Assembly (NCBI RefSeq): GCF_004027225.2
Contig: NC_044278.2
Span: 97,642,743-97,706,742 of the forward strand
Length of the DNA stretch: 64,000 nucleotides
Direction: 5' to 3'
From: Strigops habroptila
Taxonomy: Eukaryota > Chordata > Aves > Psittaciformes > Psittacidae
The notes beneath the pieces are model-generated. The model ran no database searches, had not been told where the DNA came from, and saw nothing but the letters and a program-made list of their open reading frames with translations. How positions within the stretch are numbered: position 1 is the first letter of the stretch; the number at the start of each line of letters is the position of its first letter. Of this stretch, positions 38,701-49,111 are shown piece after piece. The position numbers were made by a program, and so were the translations under genes.

Positions 38701-40091
38701 GCAGTTAATAAATCCAGAACTACCCTTCTGAAATTCAAAATAAATGAAAGGTAACTTGAGTTGCACTCAAGTTTGAGCACTCACCTGAGAAAGAAAATCA
38801 CTATATTTTATTTTTCTAATCACATTATACATTATAAATTATAGCACGATGACATTAAAAATGGAGAATGGATGATAGGTTCCATGCTCACAAGTTTGTA
38901 CATGAACCTGAACTAAAAGAAAAAACCCAAACCATCAAAAAACCTGAAAATCAATCCAGCTGGCAATGTTCTTGAACTTCCATTTACCAGAGAACACTTA
39001 TCCGGGCAGAACAGAACCATATTCCCCTGAAGAATTGACCACTCAGTCAACAAAGAGAAGGTGAACTGGTCTGCATGGGTGCTCTCTATTCCATTTTGTC
39101 TCTTACTAAAACCATGTCCTAAGATGACATAAAATTCCTGCATGTCATCATATGAAAACAGAGGCTTCATACTAAGTAGAGTCCATTGTCTTAGCAGCTG
39201 AAACTGCAGAACAAAAAAACCCCAAACCCTACAACAAAAGAACAAGATTAGAATCACAAAGCTGAGTATTCAAAAGCAGGGAAGTGACAGAATGAAGACT
39301 GCCAGAATTTTCTTTTTAGCAATTTTGTCTGTAAGTATATGACTGCATATTATTGAAAGGTCACCAGCCTTCATTTCTTGCACAAGAGTGAATAGTTACT
39401 ATATTCAAATTAATGAGTAGTTATGCTTATTTTCTTCTTATTGTTGAGTAGACAGCTCCATGCCCTAATACAATACATTTTGAAAACTTCAGAACCATAG
39501 GAGGTGATATAAACCTCAGTTTTATGGCTCTGGAACTAAGGTATGAAGAGAATAAGATGCGATGTTTTCACTAATCTCAAATGACAATTTGGAACTAATC
39601 AGAAGTTATTTTTAAGAGCACATGAGCTCGTACGACACATTTATATAAGTGACATGATTTCATTTGCAATTGCCATTGACATAAGCTATCTGAAAATCAG
39701 ACTTTAGTGTCTCAGATTGGATACATAGAAAATGAGAAGCATGCAGTTTTTAATTTTTCAAGAAAAGTTTTGGGTGAAATAACTTTCCCGGAACTTCTCG
39801 TGCACGTTATGGAAAAGGCAAGCATGATACCACATTTCAAAGGTAGAATCAGGAAGGTCTGGTTAATGCTGGGAGTAATTAAGCTACAGAATGGATCCTT
39901 TGGAGATTTAACTACTAAAATCAGTTTCTCTTGTTCATGTGTGAACTGTGATTTTCATAACATAAACCCTGCCCATGTCCTTACCAAAAAAATCCCCCAG
40001 AACATCACATCTGCCATTGCTACAAAGCTTGTGGTGTCTGGAGTCTCACCATATTGCTAATGGGCATCCTTCAGCTTTGTCTCTCAACATT
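35782..40091. other. Unique AT-rich sequence, no gene recognised
   Basis: No exon or RNA gene supported. A 22-25 bp tandem duplication lies at 38214-38258. A 117-codon frame at 39707-40060 (+) has no recognisable domain and is within chance expectation. Confidence 0.55.
38214..38258. repeat. Imperfect tandem duplication
   Basis: 'ttaatctacagctgggaaatt' is followed directly by 'ttaatctacagtcagggaaa' and 'tttta': two copies differing by a small insertion. Confidence 0.75.
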
Positions 40092-40204
40092 CATAGAATA
40101 GAATAGAACATAGAATAGAATGGTTAGGGTTGGAAGGGACCTTAAAGATGACATAGTTCCAAACACCCTGACATGGGCAGGGACACCTTCCACTAGGTCA
40201 GGTG
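40092..40204 (-). mobile_element. CR1 LINE, short 3' fragment
   Basis: Reverse complement of a CR1 3' UTR: the terminal repeats have become an irregular 'catagaatagaatagaacatagaatagaatgg', then 'ttagggttggaagggacctt', 'gggcagggacaccttccactagg'. It ends about ten bases before the truncated 5' LTR of the provirus. Confidence 0.9.
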
Positions 40205-40215
40205 CAACATTTCTG

Positions 40216-40301
40216 AAAGATTCTCTCCCCCATCCTATTGAGGGGAGAGTGAGCAAGCAGCTGTGTGGTGCTTAGTTGCCAGTTGGGGTTAAAGCATGAC
40301 A
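40216..40301 (+). mobile_element. 5' LTR, terminal fragment only
   Basis: 'gattctctcccccatcctattgagggg' to 'gttaaagcatgaca' matches the last part of the other LTR copies (compare 26036-26121 and 42195-42281). Everything upstream in the LTR, including its promoter, is missing. Confidence 0.82.
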
Positions 40302-40309
40302 GTCCTTTT

Positions 40310-40329
40310 TGGTGCCCAAGATGGGGCTC
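40310..40329 (+). other. Retroviral primer-binding site, Lys-tRNA-like
   Basis: TGGTGCCCAAGATGGGGCTC lies eight bases after the LTR end. It differs at three positions from the sequence complementary to the 3' end of the lysine tRNA used by betaretroviruses (TGGCGCCCAACGTGGGGCTC), and one of these differences is a CpG change. This supports a class II (ERVK-like) origin. Confidence 0.65.
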
Positions 40330-40689
40330 AAAGAGTTTGAGATAATAATAGATTTGATTGGAATGTGCTAGGTAGAATTTATAGCTGTTCTTGCTGTTTA
40401 GTCATTAATTGACAGGCTTCTGTGCTTGCCATGGGGCTTATTCGCCTCACTGTATATTTGAGTCTAGAACTCATTAGTGGTTGCTTTTTGTTCACTGCTT
40501 GTTGTAGTGCTGCGCTGCTTAGCATCTTATGCTGTTGTGCCTCGGAACATTTTGACAACAGCAGCGGTGATGCGCCTGGGCTGGCAGATGGACAAGGCAT
40601 CACTGCTGCTTCTGTGCTATGTTACTGGACAGGCTGGAACTCCAGTGTGATCTTGAGTCAATTGACCGCGGATGAGTCTATATGGGAGC

Positions 40690-41290
40690 AGTACATCCTG
40701 AACCGTCGGTGGCTGAGGATAAGCCCAGGCAAGAGCAGGTACATCTCAAAGTGTCTGTGGCCATAGTTGTCTGGCCCTGGTTGTCTGTGCCACAGCAGAT
40801 ATACCTCCGAAGTGATTGCGGCTCAAGGAAAAGTCCACACTGGAGAGTACACCTTGAAGTATCTGTGGCTGTGGGGAAGTCCATGCTGCAGCAGGCACAT
40901 CTTGAAGCATCAGTGGCTGTGCATGAAGTCCTGTCAGATCACATCAAAGCATGTGGCCATGGAAAAGCCCATGACAGAGCAGGTACACCTCTGGAGGGAC
41001 TGTAGCCATGGGTAAGGTCATGTTGGAACAAGTTTACTTCTGAAGGGAATGTAGCTGTAGGTAAGGCCATGCTGGAGCAGGTATATCTCCAAAAGCATTG
41101 CGATCCACAGAGAAGGCGACACTGGAACAGGTGCACCTCAAAGTGACTGTGGATAAGTCTATGCCACATCAGATAAAGCCCTGGAGACACTGTGGCTCAT
41201 AGATAAGGCTCTGCATAAAGCAGGTCACCCCTAAGGGACTGCAGTCTGTGGAAAAGTCCAAGCCAGAGCAGAGGCAAGGGGAAGAGTTCA
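40690..41290 (+). repeat. Degenerate ~48-bp tandem array in the proviral leader
   Basis: The phrase 'gagcaggtacacctc' recurs with mutations at about 40734, 40793, 40843, 40890, 40977, 41026, 41074, 41125 and 41217, each followed by 'aagtgtctgtggcc'- or 'gggactgtagcc'-like sequence and 'aaggtccatgctg'-like sequence. Spacing is mostly 47-59 bases, with double gaps where a unit has decayed. I count about eleven units. It is absent from the solo LTRs. Confidence 0.8.
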
Positions 41291-41770
41291 TTGCAGTGTT
41301 AAACCCCATAGTCTGGTTCAAAGGGACCAACGTGGAGATTGTAATGGAAATACCTTTAAACTGTTGTAACCCATGATTTGAGTTGCATGTTATAGGAATT
41401 ACTATAGCAGAAACCACCTGAACCTATGGAGGACAAGCCTTAGAAAAAGGAGTGCAAGTGCAGCAGTGACCTGACCTGAGCTGGCTCTTGTGCCCAATAA
41501 CTCCATGCAACACACCATCTCTCCTGTCCTGAATGAACACCATAACAGATGGACCACAAAGTCATGGATTAAATGAACTCAACGGACATTTTGTGAACAC
41601 TGTAGATATTTTATGGGTATTTTATGGACATTTTACAGGGGTGGTCCACAGACTAAGGGGACGATATATGTGTAGTATATCAAAGGATAGGAAGGATGGT
41701 GGTGGGTAATGAGAATGTATTGGATAGTGTGGTACTTGATATAAATGGTATAGAAAAAAAGAATGGAGAA

Positions 41771-42281
41771 TGTGCTGGTTTTGGCTGTGATAGCTTTAAT
41801 TTTCTTCATAATAGCTCATATGAGGCTATGTTTTCGATTTGAGCTGAAAACAGTGTTGATAAAACAGGGATGTACAAGAAGTTGGGAGGGAACACAGCTG
41901 GGACAGCTGACCCCAACTGACCAAGTGATATTCCATACCATATGACATCATGCTCAGCAATAAAAGCTGGGGAAGAAGAAAGGAAGAGGAGGGGGATGTT
42001 TAGGCTTAGAGTGCTTGTCTTCCCAAGTCACTGTTACACGTGATGGAGGCCTGCTTTCCTGGAGATGGCTGAACACCTGACCAGCAACGGGAAGTAGTGA
42101 ATGAATTCCTTGTTTTGCTTTGCTTGCTCCTGTGGCTTTTGCTTTACTTGTTAAACTGTTTTTATCTCTACCCCTGAGTTTTCTCACTTTTACCCTTCCA
42201 ATTTTCTCCCCAAACCCACTGGGGAGGAGTGAGTGAGAGGCTGTGTGGTGCTTCGTTGCCAGCTGGGGTTAAAACATGAGA
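41771..42281 (+). mobile_element. 3' LTR of the provirus
   Basis: Begins TGTGCTGGTTTTGGCTGTG and ends TTAAAACATGAGA. It keeps the ATTCCATACCA box (41930-41940), the CRE-like TGACATCA (41943-41950), a TATA position mutated to CAATAAAA (41958-41965), 'ttgttaaactgtttttatctctacccc' and 'gaggctgtgtggtgctt'. Compared with the 573-bp young LTR it has deletions in the first 150 bases. Confidence 0.85.
41943..41950 (+). promoter_or_regulatory. Decayed CRE-like site TGACATCA
   Basis: Aligned with GCACGTCA of the young LTR; reads as TGACGTCA with the central CpG changed to CA. Confidence 0.4.
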
Positions 42282-45045
42282 TGTTCATCAAAGATCAAAG
42301 TTTTCTGGTAACATTTTCATTTTGTGCACAAAGGGTGTGAATTTATGCTAATTATACAGAGAAAAATCTGCATCCAACAAAAAAGATTGGCTACAAATTT
42401 TCTTTTTTCTTAAAGAGGGAAATAATTTTCCCATTACATTTCTAATACTGAAAGTAACCTTTAAAATAATGTGGTTTGTTACATGAAGTAGAAATTGCTT
42501 TTCTCTCTCTTTTTTTATTTTTTTTAAGCTTAAGAAATGATCATGTGGCCATATGGCACTTAGTAATTTCATCTCAGGATAGGAAACTGGAATCCCTTGT
42601 GGCAAAGTACATGTGCGAGAGATACAGAAAGCAATTGCACCACTTCTGGCCTCCTTATGTTGTTCCCATTTTACACTGTTGCAGCTGAACTTAATTTGAA
42701 TATGGAGCTATTCCATGTTGACATATATGAAAGTAAGAGGAGAACTGAGATGCTTCTCCATGGTTTCATTCTATGCTTCCAGAAAATAATGGATGTGAAT
42801 ATCAGAAGCACATTAACTGTAAAAGTCAGTTTATCAAGAAAATATTAAATAATTTAAAAATCAAGAGGGTTTTTTTTTGTCACAACAAAGCAGCTATTAG
42901 TATAGTCAGATCACTCATGCAGGCCTGAGAGAATGCATACACTATTTGGTAATGGTAAATGTATTATTAATGCATACAACTTGCCTGAGTATGTAAGAGC
43001 TGTCACCTTGTATTTAATCTGTGTCATCAGTAGACAAAAACACACACTGCTTTTGAAACAGCTAATTGAGGTTAGCTTTCACTGTGGAAAACTGTAGTTG
43101 AAGCAAAAGAAAATCAATTTTACCTCCATGTCAGTAAACATAGTGAAGCTTAGACTCTTCCCTAATATGTTCCCACAGCTCCTTTACCAGCTGGTGATGC
43201 AGAACTACCCAGTGTGCTAGTTTCACCTCCAGACTGATGATAATTCAAGAGCATCTGTTTATCTAAAAGAAATGACCTTTTGTCTTGACAGAAGAACACC
43301 TTGGTCCTGAAACAACATTGTGAAATCATATATATATGCTGACTGAATTCTTGACACATTTTTTTCCAACATGCTGAAGTTTTGCTGAAGGCATCTCATT
43401 CTAGTCCTGGTGGGAATGTGCCTTGTTGGCAACAAAGATCTTAGGTGTTTACCATGTACAAGACTGTATCTGAGCTAGTCACTACAAAGTCCTTCTATAA
43501 TTAAAGAAAATAAAAATGCACTGCCATAAGCGTCATTTTTTCCTCCACTAACAAAGGTAACCTAGAGAAAATAATTGAGATATTATATGTTGTAGATGGT
43601 TAGAGAACATGAATCCCACCCACAGGAATGAGACAGTGTAAAGAAATCATTCACGTTTGATGAACGATTTTTATTCTGATTACCTGAAAAACACAGGAAG
43701 TAATTTTCTCAGTTAATAAGATTATCCAAGATGAGAAAAAGCACCACTAAAAGTCAGCTGTAGATTTAACAAGTGTACTACTTTCTCTTAACTTCCTTAC
43801 GCATATATATTGAAAACAAGATGGGCAAATCTATTGATCATTTCAATCATGAACTTCTGAAATGTGCTTTTAGATAATAAATAGTAAGTTGACTTGCTTA
43901 ATAATAAGAGATAATAGTATTTTATTATACAGATGACTCCCACAGTTGCATAATTTTGCAAATGATGTCAACCTGGACAGCGTTATGACACAAATACAAT
44001 CTTGAAAGCAGTGTTGCCCTTCTTAATTTTCTCAAAATATCTTCAATTGCTGGTCATCTGGGTTTGAAGCTACAGAATATTGCCAGAATTTTCTATAAAT
44101 AAGATTTCTGTTGGTATAGCTCTGACCACATACGCTGGTCATGAATCTTCTCATGTACCACCTTCCTTAGTACCTTAGCATTTGTATAACTAAAGGTGGA
44201 TGCCCACCAGTAGAGAGATTAGTAAGTCTTTGGTAGCCAGGTACTAGCTGTCCATGCCATCACTGTATAAAATGCTGATAATACTATCAAAGTCAGGTTC
44301 TTTGAACAATGGACAGGGTATTACCTTTCAGACTCCACAGAAAAAACCTCACAGTCCTCTGCTTATCAATATAACGATAAAACAAATGATAAGCAGGATA
44401 AAGTAGTGACAAAAATATTAACTACAAAAAAAAAATCATATCTTGCAACATAACTACATTTGATACATTAAAATAAATGTATGAAAAGAAAAGCCTTACT
44501 GAATTCTGTGTGTCTTTGGACTAATAGCTATGAAGTTTTCAATACTTTTTTTCTAGTAGCTGCTGGTTTATTGCATAATATAAATAAAGAAAATCAGCTT
44601 TTAAATTTCATTCTTCTTGTGTTGGCACAGAACAAAAAGTAGGTGGTAGGATGTGGGTGTGGAAATGCTTTGGTGAATGAGGCAAAATGGTAGAAAATGA
44701 AGCCAGTAGCAATACTTCTTAATACTTAAGCAATACTTAGCAATACTTCTACTATACAATAAAATCATTCTTATGATTTTAAGAATCGTTAGTTCTTAAA
44801 CTAACGTTAGTTTAAGAGAGACCTAGCTGGGCCATGTTTGAGATCTGAACCTTATAGATCAGTGTCACAATAAAAAAAAGATTGCAGAAATAGTGACTAT
44901 AATAACTCTTACAGAACTTACTTATTGTTCTTCCTGTCTCATCTAGAAATATAGTAGTGTCATGACAGTAACCAGGATCATTCTTATTATGGGCATTATG
45001 GTCTATGAAACTATGCAGGAGTCTTTCTCATTTCTGATATCCTGA
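42282..45045. other. Unique AT-rich sequence with hairpin cluster
   Basis: No gene recognised. A group of imperfect 'caatactt' repeats (about 44708-44755) leads into a dense run of perfect inverted repeats at 44761-44817, listed separately. Confidence 0.55.
44761..44817. repeat. Cluster of perfect inverted repeats
   Basis: Three perfect palindromic structures are packed into 57 bases. 44761-44780 is an 8-bp stem with a 4-base loop (AAAATCAT...ATGATTTT). 44787-44806 is an 8-bp stem with a 4-base loop (CGTTAGTT...AACTAACG). 44794-44817 is a 24-base palindrome without a spacer, centred on CTAACGTTAG. The last two overlap and would be alternative folds. Confidence 0.88.
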
Positions 45046-45308
45046 GAATCATAGAATCAACTGTGTTGGAAAGACCTTTAAGATCATCAAGTCCAAACAT
45101 TACCCATGACTGCCAATTCCATCACTAAACCATGTCACTAAGGGCCTTATCTACATGGTTTGTGAACACTTCCAGGGTTGGTGATTCCAACACTGCCCTG
45201 AGCAGTTTGTTCCAATGCCTGATTACCCTCTTTGTGAAGAAATTTTTCCTAATATCCAATCTAAACCTCCCCTGGCACAGCTTGAGGCTGTACAAGGAGA
45301 CCTCTGTA
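45046..45308 (-). mobile_element. CR1 LINE, 3' fragment
   Basis: Reverse-strand CR1 of the 'caac-tgtgttggaaagacct' subfamily, from its 'catagaatcaac' terminus through the 3' UTR into the ORF2 C-terminus. The minus-strand frame at 45125-45313 reads [19 protein letters not shown] and [19 protein letters not shown], then [15 protein letters not shown] and a stop. It stops near the codons for the 'SLYSL' segment, upstream of which the element is missing. Confidence 0.92.
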
Positions 45309-45512
45309 AGCATCTACTCATCTTAGTACCTCCAAGCCCCAGAGTGCTTAGAGGAAACAGAAATGTATTTGGCAGAAAAGCAGGGATACATTGCTCTTTC
45401 ATCTTATCTTAGCCTTAATTTGAAAATGTTTCTCATCTGTGAGATTTCAGCCAAGCTTTGAAAAAAGTCACCTGTAAGCCCAGCTGATCAGGTCTATATC
45501 TATAGCTCATTA

Positions 45513-45667
45513 TCACAGAATCATAGAGTCATAGAATCACAGAATGGTTTGGGTTGAAAGGGACTTTAAAGTTCACCTACTTCCAACCCCCCTGCCATGA
45601 GCAGGGACACCTTCCGCTAGACCAGGTTGCTCAAAGCCTCATCCAACCTGGCCTTGAACACTTGCAT
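45513..45667 (-). mobile_element. CR1 LINE, short 3' fragment
   Basis: 'tcacagaatcatagagtcatagaatcacagaatggtttggg' followed by 'agggactttaaagttcacct', 'cagggacaccttccgctagaccaggttgctcaaagcc' and 'catccaacctggccttgaacactt': the reverse complement of a CR1 3' end. It belongs to the other 3' UTR subfamily than the copy 205 bases upstream. Confidence 0.93.
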
Positions 45668-45822
45668 GTATCTATTTCTCTTTCCTGTGTTCAGTGTCTC
45701 CTGTGCTTGGTATGCTTGTATGATAATTTTATCACAGTCAGAAATATCACTGGTTGGGCAGCTGGAATCAGACTTCTTCTGGCTATGTCTTATTCATGAT
45801 GTTTCTATTGAACCAAAAGTAT

Positions 45823-45856
45823 AAAATAGGGAGTCCCAAAATAGGGAGTCCCAAAT
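45823..45856. repeat. 15-bp tandem duplication
   Basis: AAATAGGGAGTCCCA occurs twice in a row (45824-45838 and 45839-45853). Confidence 0.9.
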
Positions 45857-46499
45857 TACATAAACTAACACAGAAACCAAGTAATTCTGAATCACTAGAA
45901 ATGACTGCAGAGAAAAGTCTAAACAACATTTCCTTGAAATTCAGTCTATTGGTTTATGGAAATCTCCCAAAATAAATTATTAAAGTTCCCTCTCCTTGTG
46001 ATATTTCATATCAGGTTAGGCGAAACCTCAAAATCCAGTAAAACTAATCCATTTGCAGAAGAATGAAACTGGTAATTTGGTGAGTCTATGTAAGACTCCT
46101 CCTCTGTACAAATAAACACTGGCCCTAGGTCTGACCCTTCAATGTTGACTACTTTTTTTATTAGTTGAATTTTACTCTGTCCACCTATGTATTACTTTTG
46201 TTTTACTTATGGCTACATGTACCCTGTTACTTTTAAAGCAGACTGTGTTGATCATCATTCACTTTTCCTGCAATACCTAAAGCCTTCTGCAGTTTGCTTG
46301 AACTTCAGTTTTCATTCTGAATGGTAAGTGGTTTCACAATTAGACTCTGATTTTTTAACATTTACAACAATTTTAAGAGGAACTTGACTCTGCCTATTTT
46401 TAACTCTCAGGAGTAAATAATGCAATTACTGGTAACATGACAGCAGCTGTTCCAAAAGGTGTGTTTTACAGTTGAATAAGACAGCGGCTGTGCAGATAA

Positions 46500-46552
46500 T
46501 TCTTATCTACTGATCCCAAAGCACTTTACAGAGAAAGCATAATTTCCATTCT
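46500..46552. repeat. Possible ancient MIR-like fragment
   Basis: 'tcttatctactgatcccaaagcactttacagag' resembles the conserved 'atcccaaagcactttacaga' core of very old vertebrate SINE/LINE-derived repeats. The stretch is short and may be coincidental. Confidence 0.3.
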
Positions 46553-48481
46553 ATGTTTTAAAATACCCACTTAGTTTTTCTCTTGCTTTTAACACATTTT
46601 TGCTTCTTTAAGCAAATGTTTTTCCAGTTCTGACCTCCAGACCTCTTCTGATTCATAGACAAGCAACATTTTAATTTTTGAGAGCACAGATATATTTGGC
46701 CTCCCAGATATTTTTGGAAAGACTCGTATTAACATACATCATTGCAAAACTGCTCCAAGGAGACCATTGCACAGGATACAGCACTTCCCCCAGCTGTCCC
46801 TAGAACATAACTTTTCCTATCCTCAGCATGCTCACATTGCAGTACCTACTCAGTTTGCAATACCTTACAGGTTTTCCGTTATAGTTAAATTCCCAGGATT
46901 TGATACAGAACTACCCCACATCGCCCGAAGACACAGGAAAATAGCCTCAACCTCAGGCTCCTCCAATTGCAGATGCACCCCTGCCCCCTGGAGAACCTAC
47001 AGCTCTGTCAGTTCTCCATCCCTCTACCTAATACCTGAGCAAAGGAAAGCAAGAAGAGATGGTGGAGAAGAGGGAAGGCAGAGCAAAGGGGGCAGGATGG
47101 CCAGTGTGGGCTAGGGGAGCTATGAGAGGCAGGTTGGAAAAGGATGGGAGCAGAAGCAGGACCAGTAGAGAAAGGAAAAGGAAGAGAAGACGATGACAAA
47201 GGAGTTATGAAGAGCTGTGAATGATTTCATAGGACTAGCTAACCAGGTAACTAACTCTCCTCTTCATTTGTTCTTCACTAATTACAATATGAATTGTTCC
47301 CTTCAAGGATTTTTTTATTATCCTTTTGGCCTCCTTCTGGGAGATTCAACTGATCTATCTTGTTTTTAATTTCTGTAGTAAAGCCCAGCAGTGACATTTT
47401 TATCATTTTAGTGAGTTACTAATATTATATGTGAATATAAACTGCTGGGTGTCAATGCTCCCTACAGCTCTTTTTCAATAACACAACATTTCTCTTCTTT
47501 TTATCATCTTCTTTCAATAACAGTGAAAAATGTTTCTTTATAATTCACTCATCTCCTACCTCTCTCCCAATATACATAAATAAATAAATCACCCCCAAAA
47601 CATAAATAGAACCCCCGAACAAAGCAGAATCCAAGAAAAGCATAATATTTTGGATAGCTTTCGAAGACTGTAAACCAGGACTTCTCAGATGTGTTTTCAA
47701 ATAGCTGGCCTGGACTTTCCAAGTGTTTTATTAAAAATTCAAGCTGGTAAGAGAGAAGAGGCTTTAGCAACTTGTAGTGCTTAATGTTAATCTGTAGAAT
47801 ATCTTGAAACATCTTCAGCCCTTTCCAACCTGTCTTTCACTTGACAAGACAGGTCGAGCCAAGGCACAAACACAGAGAACACTTAGCAGAAGCCCATGAA
47901 CATAAAATACAACATTTATAAGTACCTGTAAAACCTAACACAAGACCTTGGATCAAAAAGATCTCGTGTTTCAGGCCCTCAGACCATGGAGGAGAAAACA
48001 CATACCTCATTGTCGTGTACAGCACAGACCAATGTCTCCTTACACCTCAGTTTCTGCTCCCCCCATCTGCAGACATCTTCCTTTGCTGTGAAAACATGAA
48101 ACCACCCATTGTTTATGATGCTGAAGACCATGGGAGATCTTTCTTAGCTAATAGCTGAAACAGTGTAAATTTTTGCCTAAAATGATTAATTTCTTGAAGA
48201 GAGGTGCATGGGCATAGCTGAGAAGGTTTTGGCAGCAGGAGGCTGTGGGAGGCCCTTTGTAGAAGATGGCCATGAACAACCCTGGGCGGATCACAGCCAC
48301 TTCTAGCCAGCTCCTTGTTGTAATGAACAAGAAGAAGAGAAAAGAAAATGGGCAGCACTGATGTGGGTTATGTGGAGGACTAAAAGTGAAAAAGATAATA
48401 AAATTTTAGGTAAATGTATCGAGTACGTACCTTAGATGTTACGTTGAGGATTGTCCAGTTCAGCCTCAGCAATGAATACAG

Positions 48482-48528
48482 ACAGTCCATGGAGACTTCC
48501 CAAGACACTTCCCAAGACCATGGACTGT
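48482..48528. repeat. 11-bp inverted repeat around a 12-bp tandem repeat
   Basis: ACAGTCCATGG (48482-48492) and CCATGGACTGT (48518-48528) are perfect reverse complements. The 25-base spacer contains 'acttcccaagac' twice in tandem. Confidence 0.88.
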
Positions 48529-49111
48529 TGCAGAGGGCAAGAAATTGTTTGGGAAGCATATGGGTGGGAATTGTGGTTGTTTTACTTTGAAGCTTTAGAG
48601 CTACTGAGAAAGGGATATGAAAATTTCTTTGAATCTGTCGTTACTTCTAACCTGCATTTCCCTCTAACCAGATTTGCATTCATTTTTCTTTCCACATTGT
48701 AGAAGTACATCAGGTGGTCATAATGCTGCTCCTACAAATATCACAGTACAAAAAGAAATGTAGGTATGTGGTTGAATTTAGTTTTTTGATTAAATAGATT
48801 TTATTTCCCAAGAAAATTGAAGCAGGGTGCTAGAAGTATGATGTTATTTCTCTAGTTTATTGCCAAGCAGTCTGTGTGCAATATAAAACTCAATTGTGTG
48901 AGGAATCATATTTAACTACAGTGATCAAGAGACATCATCCATCCATTATAAACAGTGCACCAAAACAGACTGCAGAAAGCAGGAGGCTCTACCTCCTCTT
49001 GTGTGATTATTATGCAAGCACTAACCAGTAATGATTTTCCAGCTCCAGGCCATAACACAAAGAACACCAAAAGCAAAATACAAGAACTATTCTTGATTTC
49101 CCCCCCGTCAT

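Larger units (their letters stand above)
40216..42281 (+). mobile_element. Decayed endogenous retrovirus (LTR, leader, LTR)
   Basis: A proviral relic on the + strand: the last ~85 bases of a 5' LTR (40216-40301), a primer-binding site (40310-40329), about 1.4 kb of internal sequence and a nearly complete 3' LTR (41771-42281). The internal part is far too short for gag, pol and env, and I recognise none of them, so most of the coding region is deleted. Much of what remains is a degenerate tandem repeat that belongs to the leader. The LTRs belong to the same family as those at 9141 and 25498. CpG loss and a damaged TATA show age. Flanking duplications cannot be tested because the 5' LTR is truncated. 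Confidence 0.85.
45668..49111. other. Unique sequence, no gene recognised
   Basis: Contains a 15-bp tandem duplication (45823-45856), a possible old repeat (46500-46552), a purine-rich stretch (about 47040-47200) and an 11-bp inverted repeat (48482-48528). A 115-codon frame at 46767-47114 (+) shows no known domain; its second half is just the purine-rich stretch. Confidence 0.5.

Noticed and set aside
39707-40060. 117-codon open frame that looks protein-like
   Set aside because: No known motif, no splice context that I can defend, and the length is within chance expectation. A database search would be decisive.
40422-41015. Several overlapping frames in the proviral leader
   Set aside because: They are produced by the degenerate tandem repeat and do not resemble gag or any other retroviral protein.
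40690-41290. Regularly spaced repeats that could suggest a CRISPR-like array
   Set aside because: Units are degenerate and contiguous without unique spacers, lie inside a retroviral leader, and the genome is eukaryotic.
46767-47114. 115-codon open frame
   Set aside because: The second half is low-complexity from the purine-rich stretch, and no family resemblance was seen.
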